Below, in pieces: positions 8,738 through 16,641 of a stretch of 62,924 bases of DNA (the first letter of the stretch is position 1; each line of letters opens with the position of its first letter). The notes beneath the pieces were generated by a model. It was not told where the DNA came from, made no database searches, and saw nothing but the letters and a program-made list of their open reading frames with translations. The stretch comes from Arthrobacter mobilis (GTDB taxonomy: Bacteria > Actinomycetota > Actinomycetes > Actinomycetales > Micrococcaceae), in the NCBI RefSeq assembly GCF_012395835.1, contig NZ_JAAZSQ010000023.1:277-63200 (forward strand). Direction: 5' to 3'. A program made the translations under genes and the position numbers.

Positions 8738-9401
8738 GCGTATGCATTTAGCCGGGCGGGCGCGGCATGGCATGGCCTGCATGCGGCCCCGGACATGGAA
8801 AAGCGGCGGGGAGGATTTCCTCTCCGCCGCTTCCGTTATGTTGAAGGACGCAGCCATCGGGACTCGAACCCGCCCGGTCGAAACCGGTGATGACCCTGCA
8901 CACCGTCAGCTAAGCACTTCCCACCCGTCGGCTGGTTCCGGGAAGTCGCTCTCTCCGGGCTTCTTTGTCCACTGCCGGGAATCGAACCCCGGCCCCGAAG
9001 GGTCCCATTCGGGGACCATGCGGACGGGTGCCAGCCCGTCTCCCTGTCCGTCCTCCGGGGCGCGCTTTCCCGGCCACCAAGCCCTCTTCAGCAATCAGGC
9101 CAAGCTGGCCGCCCGCGGCCCCGGACACTGCCCAGGTTCGGTTGCCGGTCTCCAGCCCGGGCCAAGACCACCCCGGCCGTCACCGCGCCAATCCTCAGAA
9201 ATGCCATCGTCGCCTCGCCGGACATGCCGGGCCAGCCCCATCAGGTCCAGGGGCCGAAAGGGAAGCGACCTGAAGACCGTAAACGCGACCCTGCCGGCCG
9301 CACCCCGGGGTCGCCGTGAAGTCGGACTGGACCATGGCTCGCCGGCACCAGTCCCCGCGTTACACCACCGAATGGGACGAACTGCTGGTGGTCAGGGCTG
9401 G
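8738..9401. other. Gene-poor stretch with two tRNA-like T-arm fragments
   Basis: About 660 bases with no supported gene. On the minus strand there are two T-arm-like pieces: one at about 8855-8880 (GGGTTCGAGTCCC) preceded by a D-arm-like stretch at about 8899-8918, and one at about 8975-9015 (GGGTTCGATTCCC) preceded by a 7-bp stem CCCCGAA/TTCGGGG like a long variable arm. In neither case could a matching 7-bp acceptor stem be found, so they are listed as degenerate tRNA-like sequence rather than tRNA genes. Confidence 0.35.
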
Positions 9402-9842
9402 CTAGATAGTCTTGGGGTCCGGTTCCGGGAACAGGCCAAGCTGCTCCAGGAATTCCATCTGGTCCCAGTAGAAGTGGTGGGACGTGATCACACCGCCTTC
9501 GACGCGGGCCACGTCGCAGGTCCTGAGCCGGATCTGCCGGCCCGTCGGCGGCACGATCTCACCGGTGGGCAACTGCAGCTCGCCTGTATTAGTCCCGGTG
9601 AAGTAACCCTCGTCGATCGCGACATTGCCGGCCTCATGCATGTCCATTGGCTCGTAGGCCGCGTCCGGGAATGCCTGCCCCATCTGCGACAGGTAACTGC
9701 TGATCGCCTCGCGCCCCTTGATCTCGCTCTGGTCCGGTGCACTTGCTACGGCGTCCTCGGCATAGCACGCCGCCAGCGCGGCTGTGTCGTTCGACGTCAT
9801 GGCCGCAGTCATACGGTCCATTACCTCGCGTGCCTCTCCCAT
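9402..9842 (-). CDS. SnoaL-like / ester-cyclase-fold protein, copy 1
   Basis: 146 residues. The ATG at 9842 has GGGAGG about six bases upstream. The NTF2/SnoaL-like fold is suggested by an N-terminal helix (AREVMDRMTAAM), the ACYAEDAV segment, the FPDAAYEP segment and a C-terminal VITSHHFYWDQMEFLEQLGL. Members are small cytosolic enzymes or binding proteins with varied roles; the substrate here is unknown. It is a near-identical paralogue of the gene at 39832-40272 (same length, same start and end motifs). The similarity continues through the 5' leader and promoter. It is monocistronic and flanked by decayed sequence. Confidence 0.8.
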   Translation of the reverse strand: MGEAREVMDRMTAAMTSNDTAALAACYAEDAVASAPDQSEIKGREAISSYLSQMGQAFPDAAYEPMDMHEAGNVAIDEGYFTGTNTGELQLPTGEIVPPTGRQIRLRTCDVARVEGGVITSHHFYWDQMEFLEQLGLFPEPDPKTI

Positions 9843-9929
9843 GGTGGCCTCCCTTCGTCAGGCGGCCTTTGCTGAAGTGCGGTCGGGCCGCTCCCTGGCA
9901 CGGCCCCTGCTTGGGCCGGCGCCGCTTCA

Positions 9930-9958
9930 AGTAGACGCCCAGGCCCTGTGCCTGTCAA
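9930..9958 (-). promoter_or_regulatory. Promoter of SnoaL-like copy 1
   Basis: On the minus strand TTGACA (9958-9953), a 17-base spacer and TCTACT (9935-9930) form a sigma-70-type promoter, giving a leader of roughly 85 bases. The same arrangement with the same spacing is kept at copy 2 (40387-40359), which supports function. Confidence 0.65.
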
Positions 9959-10010
9959 CGAAACTTCCAGCCGGCCTCCTCTCACCGGCCGTTCCGGACG
10001 GGAGGCATCG

Positions 10011-10205
10011 TTGGCCTTCGGCACCGGCGCGGACAGCCGCCCGCTGCCGGCCTCCGCCGGCAGCGACGGTAAAGTGCGGCTCTGGGACCCGGACATTGGC
10101 ACTGCTCTCATAACCTTGCAGCGACGGAGGCCGGTGAACATCATCGCCCTGCACGGAACCATCCGGGCAGTAGGTCATCATGAAGGGATTGCCGTTATCG
10201 AGGTC
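10011..10205 (+). pseudogene. WD40-repeat protein remnant
   Basis: The plus-strand frame reads LAFGTGADSRPLPASAG, then SDGKVRLWDPDIGTAL, then VNIIALHGTIRAVGHHEGIAVIEV. The first two parts form one classical WD40 blade (GS-DG-VRLWD), and the last part resembles the closing strands of large actinobacterial WD40 proteins. Only this one blade is left. No start, no ribosome site and no further repeats are present; the frame then runs on into unrelated sequence. It is the relic of a deleted gene. Confidence 0.6.
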
Positions 10206-10347
10206 CCCTATGCCACGTACGCGCCCCAGCGCTACCGCGCACACGGCTGCCCCTGCCAACGTCCGCGCCACGGCGACCGGCGTGCTGAACCCTTCGTCCC
10301 CGGCCCTGGGCACAGGCGCAGCCTACAGGGCTGGTTCATTTCCTGGA

Positions 10348-10908
10348 TCACAGTTGCCGCAGTAATTGCTCGAACTCATCCATCACCTGGGCCGTCTTTT
10401 CGCGGCTCTCCGTAGGCCCGGTCATGCGGAAGACAAGACCGCCCCAAGACGTACGGGTGGACTGCAAACCAGGCGGTCCCTCCTGATTAAGGAGGGGCTT
10501 CACTGGTGCCTTGAACACGCAGACGATCAGGGGTACTTTCTGCGCCTTCAAGGCCGCAAGAACCGCTTCCCGTCCATAGCTCTGCTCCCGGGGGCGCACG
10601 GCATCGCCCCTGCACGCGGGGCGTTTCACAAGGTCTGTAAAGCCGACCCCGGACGCCAGTGCTGGTTCCTCGAAGAATCGGTTCCCCGAAGGCGTATCGA
10701 ATAGCCCCGCCTTTGCCAGGCGGTTTAGCTGCATCCGCCCGTAGCCGCCTTGGTAATAGTGGCCAAGCTCAACGCTTAACGGAGCAGGGTTTAGCCCGAC
10801 GATCATCGCCCGAGGGCTCTCAGGCCACAGGTCCCTGAGCGTCAGCGTGGGGGTGCCCATCCAGTCAGCCCACGCCTGGTAGCCGATCAGGCCGGAAGCA
10901 TCATCCAT
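10348..10908 (-). CDS. Mug/TDG-type uracil-DNA glycosylase
   Basis: 186 residues, ATG at 10908. The motif GLNPAP (residues near 38-43) followed by VELGHYYQG is the active-site signature of the Mug/TDG branch of uracil-DNA glycosylases. The downstream GFTDLVKRP segment and the helix with LIVCVFKAP also fit. These cytosolic enzymes remove uracil or thymine from G:U and G:T mismatches in base-excision repair. The length is usual for bacterial Mug. It is monocistronic. The family is clear; the exact base preference is not. Confidence 0.82.
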   Translation of the reverse strand: MDDASGLIGYQAWADWMGTPTLTLRDLWPESPRAMIVGLNPAPLSVELGHYYQGGYGRMQLNRLAKAGLFDTPSGNRFFEEPALASGVGFTDLVKRPACRGDAVRPREQSYGREAVLAALKAQKVPLIVCVFKAPVKPLLNQEGPPGLQSTRTSWGGLVFRMTGPTESREKTAQVMDEFEQLLRQL

Positions 10909-11175
10909 CGTCAGAACTCCTTGAACCCAGAGGTCGCGATAGCAACAGCGGGAGGACGACCTGCAATTCGTGCGCGAAATCTATCACGCCGCCAGGCCGC
11001 GCATCACCATGTAACTGATGCCGCCGGCCTCAGTTGGAGACATCAAGCTGCAGTCATTACCGCCAGCCCGGAGTTGAGCACTATACGCAATCGAGGCTGG
11101 CGGCCCGAACGTTAGCAGAAGTCCGCCGAAGGCAGCCCCGGCGTCGTCATCCCGGACGCTCGCGGCCAGAGCCGC

Positions 11176-11961
11176 TTAGGCCGCAGGCACCTGCCCCAGC
11201 AGGTCGTCCATGGGCACCTCCTGCAGCTGCGCGTAGCCCGCGTAAGCCTCGCGGACGGCCGCCTCCACAGCGTCGACGTCCAGCGCCGGCAGCAAGTCGT
11301 CCGCCGCACCGGCCGTGGCCGGATTCCAGTCCAGCCCCAGCGCGGCATAACTGTCGGTCAGGACCTGGCGCAGCGGCGCCGAGTCCTGCACCACGATGAC
11401 GGAGGAGAACAGCCAGGCTCCGGAGACCACCCGCTGGGCCGTGCCGACGAGCTTGATCCTGTGCTCCGGGTCGGCCGGGTGGATGCCGTGGACGCTGAAT
11501 TCCCCCGGGCAGTACTCCCCCGGGATCTCCCCCACCTGGGCCAGCAGCCCGGTGTGCCGCAGCGCCCCGGCCAGCAGCTCCCCGAACAGGGCGAACCGGG
11601 ACTTGGCCCCCATGACCGCGTCGGCGTGCGGCTCCACATGGTCCAGCACCAGACAGCCTTCATGGTAGGCAGCCGCCCGGCCGCCGGCCTTGCGTACCAG
11701 CGGCTCGAACCCCAGTTCGCGGCAGCGCTGCGCAGCTTGGGCAAACCCGGGCAGCTTCGCGTCCCGCTGGCCGAACGCCACCGTGGGCGCGGGCCGGTAC
11801 AGCCGCATGACCGGCTGCAGCCGGCCCTGCCTGGCCGCCGCGAGCATATCCAGCCCGTAGCCCAGGTCCGCGGCCGGTCCGAAGGAGACCGGCTGCCGGA
11901 TCCAGGTCAGCTGCCCGTTTGTGCCGCTGGAGTCCTGCAGGTCCTGTGCCTTAGAGCTCAA
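11176..11961 (-). CDS. Lipoate-protein ligase A family protein
   Basis: 261 residues from a TTG at 11961 that overlaps the end of the DUF427 frame by 11 bases. An RLYRPAPTVAFGQRD segment near 52-66 and VRKAGGRAAAYHEG near 88-102 correspond to the lipoate/octanoate-binding loops of the BPL/LplA/LipB fold. The lysine of KLVGTAQR near 170 matches the catalytic Lys of ligases and octanoyltransferases. It would attach lipoyl or octanoyl groups to acceptor proteins in the cytosol. The overlap suggests translational coupling to DUF427 before that gene was broken. Confidence 0.78.
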   Translation of the reverse strand: MSSKAQDLQDSSGTNGQLTWIRQPVSFGPAADLGYGLDMLAAARQGRLQPVMRLYRPAPTVAFGQRDAKLPGFAQAAQRCRELGFEPLVRKAGGRAAAYHEGCLVLDHVEPHADAVMGAKSRFALFGELLAGALRHTGLLAQVGEIPGEYCPGEFSVHGIHPADPEHRIKLVGTAQRVVSGAWLFSSVIVVQDSAPLRQVLTDSYAALGLDWNPATAGAADDLLPALDVDAVEAAVREAYAGYAQLQEVPMDDLLGQVPAA

Positions 11962-12251
11962 CGGTCACCCCGTGCCAGAACGCCATCCGGCCGCGGATGT
12001 TTTCGGCGGCAGGCGAGGGCTCCGTGTAGTACCAGACGGCATCCGGGTTGCGTGCGCCGCCGACCTCCAGAGTGTAGTAGGACCAGAGTGTAGTAGGACG
12101 CGATGCCCTTCCAGCCGCACACGGTCCGGTGGTTGCTGGGCACCAGGTATTGCTCCTGCACGGCGCTGCGCGGGAAGTAATGGTTGCCCTCCACCACCAC
12201 CGTGTCGTCGGATTCTGCGATGACGGCGCCGTTCCAGACCGCCCTGACCAT
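11951..12251 (-). pseudogene. DUF427 protein gene broken by a 16-bp tandem duplication
   Basis: The frame starts MVRAVWNGAVIAESDDTVVV at 12251 and gives a normal DUF427 (beta-barrel, formerly nucleotidyltransferase-like) N-terminus up to WKGIASYYTL. It then loses register because a 16-base unit is repeated at 12067-12098. Skipping one copy restores a perfect family ending (EVGGARNPDAVWYYTEP, then FWHGVTVEL) to a TAA at 11953-11951. The gene is thus intact except for this insertion, so it may be a recent or reversible mutation. Only family membership can be stated; DUF427 function is not established. Confidence 0.85.
12067..12098. repeat. Perfect 16-bp tandem duplication
   Basis: The unit CCAGAGTGTAGTAGGA occurs at 12067-12082 and again, without change or gap, at 12083-12098. 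Because 16 is not a multiple of three it shifts the frame of the DUF427 gene. Slipped-strand replication is the obvious origin. Confidence 0.95.
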
Positions 12252-12426
12252 GCTGCTCCCTCCGGAAAATGCCTGTTTCCCCCTTGTATCTTAGGCGTCC
12301 GCAGGTGCCCGTCCGACGGCGGCCCGTTGCCTTGACGGGCTGCGGCACCGGGAGGAGCCTTGTGGGCACGGCATCCTCCGGCGGACCGGGGGCATGCCGC
12401 AGGAACCAGCGGGAAAGGGCAATGGC

Positions 12427-12774
12427 ATGGAAAGCATCACGTGGTTCGCGCCGATACTTCCGGGCAAAGTCGAGGCCTGGAAGGAGTTCGTCGAAGAACT
12501 CAAGGGTCCCCGCAAAGAGGAGTATGAGGCGTCGTTCCAGCGCAACGGCATGAACCGCGAGGTCGCCAGCCTGATGCAGACTCCGCAGGGAGACTTCACC
12601 TGCTTCTTCCAGGAGGCCGAGAGCATAGCCAAGGTGGCCGAAAACTTCGCAACGTCCCAGGAGCCCTACGACGTCTGGTTCCGGGAGAAGGTCAACGAAC
12701 TGCACGGCATCACCCCCGAGATGCTCCAGGGATCACTGCCGGCGACCGTGTATCTGGACCACCGGCGGGCCTGA
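12427..12774 (+). CDS. Small conserved-type protein, unknown function
   Basis: 115 residues from the ATG at 12427, chosen because GAAAGGG lies about six bases upstream; the frame is open further upstream to 12394. The protein is hydrophilic with a MESITWFAPILPGKVEAWKE start, a helix-rich centre, and a QTPQGDFTCFFQEAE strand. The order of a PGK-E-W helix followed by a short strand looks like a small dimeric alpha-beta barrel (possibly DUF6176-like), but this is only a resemblance. It converges on the MerR gene with 8 bases between. Confidence 0.65.
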   Translation: MESITWFAPILPGKVEAWKEFVEELKGPRKEEYEASFQRNGMNREVASLMQTPQGDFTCFFQEAESIAKVAENFATSQEPYDVWFREKVNELHGITPEMLQGSLPATVYLDHRRA

Positions 12775-12782
12775 GCCGGCCG

Positions 12783-13175
12783 TCAGGTGGCGGCGAGGTT
12801 TTGGATGAATTCGTCGGCGCGCTTGAGGTTCAGCGCGAGTTTGTCCCGCTTTTCCCGGGCGCGGCGGAGGTAGTCCTTGAGCAGCTCCCGTGCCTGCGGG
12901 TGGTCGCCGGCTGCGGCCAGGGTGTCGACGACGTCGAGCAGTTCGGCCATTTCCTCGAGGGTGAAGCCCAGCGGCTTCATGGACCGGATCACCAGCAGAC
13001 GTTCGAGGTCCGCGGCCGTGTAGATGCGGAAGCCGCCTTCGGTGCGCGCAGCGGCCGGCAGCAGGCCCACCTCGTCGTAGTGCCTGATGGTCCGCAGCGA
13101 GAGCCCGGTTAATTCGGCCAGTTCACCAATATGCATGGTCCGGGCCTGAACAGCAGTTCCTTCGGGTTCACTCAT
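12783..13175 (-). CDS. MerR-family transcriptional regulator
   Basis: 130 residues. The N-terminal MerR helix-turn-helix is clear (MHIGELAELTGLSLRTIRHY, then EGGFRIYTAADLERL). It is followed by the dimerisation coiled coil (about 75-125). There is no cysteine pair or long effector domain, so it is not a classic metal sensor. ATG at 13175, or the internal ATG at 13136 that begins MHIGEL. It is divergent from the SulP transporter, and a dyad lies between them at 13207-13232, so it probably controls itself and/or the transporter. Confidence 0.85.
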   Translation of the reverse strand: MSEPEGTAVQARTMHIGELAELTGLSLRTIRHYDEVGLLPAAARTEGGFRIYTAADLERLLVIRSMKPLGFTLEEMAELLDVVDTLAAAGDHPQARELLKDYLRRAREKRDKLALNLKRADEFIQNLAAT

Positions 13176-13206
13176 GGTTGAATCTCTCTTCCTACACCGG
13201 ATTGCA

Positions 13207-13232
13207 ACTCTACCCTTACGTTAGGTTAGAGT
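13207..13232. promoter_or_regulatory. MerR-type operator dyad
   Basis: An imperfect 26-base inverted repeat, outer arms ACTCTA and TTAGAGT around a CCTTACGTTAGG core, lies in the divergent region between the MerR and SulP genes. Such dyads between -35 and -10 are typical MerR targets. A TTACGTTAGG core is often seen upstream of actinobacterial MerR genes (family knowledge). Confidence 0.55.
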
Positions 13233-13360
13233 GGTAATCGTTCGGCATGCCCCGGTTGATCGTTCCTGGGGCATTCTGCCTTGCCTGCGCGATGTAGCGC
13301 CCCCGGATTTTATGCAACCGAAGGCCGGTGTGCCTTCATGACCTGTGAACGGAGCCCCGT

Positions 13361-14884
13361 TTGGCTACCAAGACTGCCGGCGTGACGTTGGAAATAACCC
13401 CGGAAGAGCGGCAGTCGGTGCTGCGCACCCTGAAGTCCCCGCGGCTGCTCAAGACCGAGGTCCTGGCCGGGCTGGTCGTGGCCCTGGCCCTGATCCCCGA
13501 GGCCATCGCCTTCTCCATCATCGCCGGCGTGGACCCCCGGCTCGGGCTGTTCGCCTCCTTCACCATGGCCGTCTCGATCGCCTTCCTGGGCGGGCGGCCC
13601 GCCATGATCTCCGCGGCCACGGGAGCCGTTGCCCTGGTCATCGCCCCGCTGGTCAGAAGCCATGGGGTGGACTACCTCATTGCCGCCGTCATCCTGGCCG
13701 GCGTCTTCCAGGTCCTCCTGGCCCTGCTCGGCGTGGCGAAGCTGATGCGGTTCATCCCCCGCCAGGTGATGGTGGGCTTCGTCAATGCTTTGGCGATCCT
13801 GATCTTCATGGCCCAGGTCCCCGAACTGCTCGGCGTACCCTGGCTGGTCTATCCCCTGACCGCCCTAGCCCTGGCCATCGTCTTCGGCCTGCCCAAGGTG
13901 ACCAACGCCGTCCCGGCACCATTGGTGGCCATCGTGGTACTGACCCTGATCACCGTCCTGGCTTCCATCGCCGTTCCCACGGTCGGGGACAAGGGCGAAT
14001 TGCCGAACAACCTGCCCTCGCTGTTCTTCCCTGCCGTGCCGCTCACCCTCGACACCCTCGGGGTGATCTTCCCCTACGCGCTGGCGATGGCCTTCGTCGG
14101 CCTGCTGGAGTCGTTGATGACCGCCAAGCTCGTCGACGACGTCACCGACACCCGGTCCAACAAGACCCGGGAGTCGTGGGGCCAGGGTGCGGCGAACATC
14201 ATCACCGGCTTCTTTGGCGGCATGGGTGGCTGCGCCATGATCGGCCAGACCATGATCAATGTGAAGGCCTCCGGGGCACGCACCCGGATCTCCACCTTCC
14301 TGGCCGGCGTCTTCCTGCTCATCCTCGTCGTGGTCCTGGGCGATCTCGTGGCGGTCATCCCCATGGCAGCCCTGGTGGCCGTGATGATCTTCGTCTCCGT
14401 GGCCACCTTCGACTGGCACAGCATCAAGCCCTCCACCCTGGCCATGATGCCCAAGAGCGAAACCACGGTCATGCTCGCCACCGTGATTGTCACCGTGGCC
14501 ACCCACAACCTGGCCATCGGCGTCGGGGTGGGAGTGCTGACCGCCATGGTGCTCTTCGCCCGCCGGGTGGCGCACTTCGTGACCGTGGACCGCACCGTCA
14601 GGGAACTGAACGGCGAACAGGTGGCCACCTATGTGGTGGACGGCGAGCTGTTCTTCGCCTCCTCGAACGACCTCTACACCCAGTTCGAGTACGCGCACGA
14701 TCCGGACAAGGTCATCATCGACATGCACGCCTCCCACCTCTGGGACGCCTCCACCATCGCGGCGCTGGATGCGATCACCGAAAAGTACCACGCCCACGGC
14801 AAGCAGGTGCAGATCATCGGCCTGAACTCCGCCAGCATCAAGATGCGCGAACGCATGGCCGGAAAACTTGGCGCCGGCCACTGA
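13361..14884 (+). CDS. SulP-family anion transporter with STAS domain
   Basis: 507 residues from a TTG at 13361 with GGAG about seven bases upstream. The first roughly 390 residues are strongly hydrophobic (10-12 membrane segments) and start with [14 protein letters not shown], the SulP fingerprint. A cytosolic STAS domain follows (about 405-500, [20 protein letters not shown]). Bacterial relatives carry sulfate, bicarbonate or C4-dicarboxylates; the substrate cannot be chosen here. The short total length and the [15 protein letters not shown] segment are typical of the YchM/BicA group. It is probably regulated by the divergent MerR protein. Confidence 0.9.
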   Translation: MATKTAGVTLEITPEERQSVLRTLKSPRLLKTEVLAGLVVALALIPEAIAFSIIAGVDPRLGLFASFTMAVSIAFLGGRPAMISAATGAVALVIAPLVRSHGVDYLIAAVILAGVFQVLLALLGVAKLMRFIPRQVMVGFVNALAILIFMAQVPELLGVPWLVYPLTALALAIVFGLPKVTNAVPAPLVAIVVLTLITVLASIAVPTVGDKGELPNNLPSLFFPAVPLTLDTLGVIFPYALAMAFVGLLESLMTAKLVDDVTDTRSNKTRESWGQGAANIITGFFGGMGGCAMIGQTMINVKASGARTRISTFLAGVFLLILVVVLGDLVAVIPMAALVAVMIFVSVATFDWHSIKPSTLAMMPKSETTVMLATVIVTVATHNLAIGVGVGVLTAMVLFARRVAHFVTVDRTVRELNGEQVATYVVDGELFFASSNDLYTQFEYAHDPDKVIIDMHASHLWDASTIAALDAITEKYHAHGKQVQIIGLNSASIKMRERMAGKLGAGH

Positions 14885-15005
14885 GACGCCGCATCCGGCT
14901 GGCCATGAACATCATCGGCGAACAGCAGTAAAATTGGCGATAAGGCAGACGGGAAAGTTGTCCCGGTTGAAACCATTGTCGCCAATTAATGCGAGGCTCG
15001 ACCGC

Positions 15006-15215
15006 ATGGTTATCACACGTCAACGTCAGGAAATCACTGCCGCCAGCAATGAGGAAGCGGACCAGCTGCTCAACGCGGTGGTCGAAGATCTGCAGCAGCT
15101 GGCCAGGCGGGAAGGGCGCTACGGCATCCTGGTCACCAAAACCGGCCCCGGCCGGTTCACGGTCGAACTCAGCGAGGACGTCCCGTTCGGCGTCACCGAA
15201 GAAACCACCGGCTGA
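15006..15215 (+). CDS. Small hydrophilic protein, unknown
   Basis: 69 residues from the ATG at 15006 with GCGAGG upstream; the frame is open back to 14868 but that part overlaps the SulP stop and has poor codon use. The protein has one charged helix (EEADQLLNAVVEDLQQLARREG) followed by two strands (YGILVTKTGPGRFTVELSE). It resembles small actinobacterial proteins of no known function. It converges on the TetR gene with 8 bases between. Confidence 0.6.
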   Translation: MVITRQRQEITAASNEEADQLLNAVVEDLQQLARREGRYGILVTKTGPGRFTVELSEDVPFGVTEETTG

Positions 15216-15223
15216 TCAGCTGC

Positions 15224-15814
15224 CTATGCTCCCGGCTGGTGGTCGGCAATCAGCCAGGCGGCCATCCGGCGGGCGCGGCGGGCCGCCTGCAGGTCCCCCT
15301 CGGCAGCTGAGATGATGCAGCCCTTCATCAGGATGTGCCACGAACGGGAGAAGGTTTCAGGGTCCCTCAGGCCGGCTTCGCCGGCAAGAATCCTCACCTG
15401 CTGGCGGATTTTGCCCAGGTACTCGATGCTGGCCTGTCCCAGCGGATGCGACGCGCCCATCTCGAGCAGGACCTTGACGAAGGAACAGGCCTCAAAGTCA
15501 TCATGCTGGAACCACTCGTCATAGACGTCGAAAATGGCCAGCAACTGCTCTTCCGGCTGCTGCGCCCGGCTCCTGGCTTCCGGTACCACCGAGCCCATCA
15601 TCCAGAGCTCGTCGCGGCGCTGCAGGAAGGCCAGCGCAAGATCGTCCTTGGACGCGAAATGCCGGTAGAACGTCGCCTTGGCCACGCCGGACTCCCGGAT
15701 CAGTTCGTCAATGCCGACGTCACGGATTCCGCGGTGGGAAAACAGATCGTACGCAGTCACGAGGATCCGTGTGCGGGGGTCGGGCCGGTCCGGGCTTTCA
15801 GCAGGCGGGGTCAC
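15224..15814 (-). CDS. TetR-family transcriptional regulator
   Basis: 196 residues from a GTG at 15814 (AGGA about nine bases upstream); the open frame continues to 15853. The N-terminal helix-turn-helix is canonical (ILVTAYDLFSHRGIRDVGID, then ESGVAKATFYRHFASKDDL). The C-terminal ligand domain is alpha-helical and holds FEACSFVKVLLEMG near 120, as in the YcdC/AcrR-like group. Small-molecule ligand unknown. It is downstream of and co-directional with the GntR gene but separated by about 60 bases, and no operator was recognised. Confidence 0.85.
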   Translation of the reverse strand: MTPPAESPDRPDPRTRILVTAYDLFSHRGIRDVGIDELIRESGVAKATFYRHFASKDDLALAFLQRRDELWMMGSVVPEARSRAQQPEEQLLAIFDVYDEWFQHDDFEACSFVKVLLEMGASHPLGQASIEYLGKIRQQVRILAGEAGLRDPETFSRSWHILMKGCIISAAEGDLQAARRARRMAAWLIADHQPGA

Positions 15815-15874
15815 GGCAAACAATCCTAACCTCTTCGGCCCGATCCGGCACAACGACCTTGTGCACGGCGCAGC

Positions 15875-16534
15875 CTACGCCACCAGTACAGTGGCTGCTC
15901 CCTCCATGTGCGACATGATGACTTCGTTGGCCAACCCGGCATCGCCGGTGGCAATAGCGTCGACAATCTCGCTGTGCCGCTGCACATCCATGTTCCTTAC
16001 CGCGCGCTCGACGCCGGCAAACATGATGGACATGCGGATGCTGCCTTCGAGGGACTGCCATGAATGCAGCAGTGTCGCGTTGCCCGTGAGCCGGCACAGG
16101 GTCCGGTGGAATTCCAGGTCCGCCTCGATACGCTCCTCCAGCCCTGAGTCCGCGGCCCGCTGCATCTCGTTCACCGCTTCCCGCAGCGCCGCCAAGACCT
16201 CGGACCGGTCGGCCAGGGCGCAGAGCTCCCTGGCCGCCAAGGATTCCAACGCCGCCCGCACGGCAAAGATGTTGCGGATTTCCTGGGAGTCCAGATGCCT
16301 GACCGAAAGCCTCCCCCGGGCTCCGGCGGAAATCAGGCCTTCCTGCTGCAGCTGCCGCATGGCCTCACGCAGGGTTCCGCGGCTGATCCGCAGGGTCTCG
16401 GAAAGCTCGGTTTCCACCAGATGCGTCCCCGGGGGCAGCTCTCCCGTGGTGATGGCCCGGCGCAGGGCGGCAAGCGCCTGCTGGCGGAGGCTGGTTTTTT
16501 CCAGTCCCAGCAGTGACATCGATTCTGCGGTCAT
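15875..16534 (-). CDS. GntR/FCD-family regulator of the transketolase locus
   Basis: 219 residues from the ATG at 16534 (GAGG six bases upstream; an ATG at 16540 is also possible). The winged helix (about 12-75: LRQQALAALRRAITTGELPPG, ISRGTLREAMRQLQQEGLI) is followed by an all-helical FCD ligand domain with conserved D..FH (DLEFHRTLCRLTGN) and later His residues that bind metal/carboxylates in the family. Directly upstream are two TGTTAACA sites, and the same sites occur in the divergent promoter at 20001-20108. It is therefore probably an autoregulated repressor of the whole locus. Confidence 0.9.
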   Translation of the reverse strand: MTAESMSLLGLEKTSLRQQALAALRRAITTGELPPGTHLVETELSETLRISRGTLREAMRQLQQEGLISAGARGRLSVRHLDSQEIRNIFAVRAALESLAARELCALADRSEVLAALREAVNEMQRAADSGLEERIEADLEFHRTLCRLTGNATLLHSWQSLEGSIRMSIMFAGVERAVRNMDVQRHSEIVDAIATGDAGLANEVIMSHMEGAATVLVA

Positions 16535-16562
16535 GGTCATCCTCGGTCGGTGGGTGGAGCGG

Positions 16563-16588
16563 CTGTTAACAGTTGCTTTGTTAACAGT
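16563..16588. promoter_or_regulatory. Tandem GntR operators upstream of the regulator
   Basis: CTGTTAACAG (16563-16572) and TTGTTAACAGT (16578-16588) are two palindromic sites 15 bases apart, 30-50 bases before the GntR start. They share the TGTTAACA core with three sites at 20001-20108, which points to autoregulation. Confidence 0.75.
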
Positions 16589-16641
16589 TGATCTTACGGC
16601 CACCCCGGGATGCCGGGAATCCAGGGACACGGACGGACGGC

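Noticed and set aside
8855-9015. One or two tRNA genes (including a possible selenocysteine tRNA because of the long variable-arm-like stem)
   Set aside because: No 7- or 8-bp acceptor stem, no regular anticodon loop of seven bases, and an eight-base T loop in one case. Listed only as tRNA-like.
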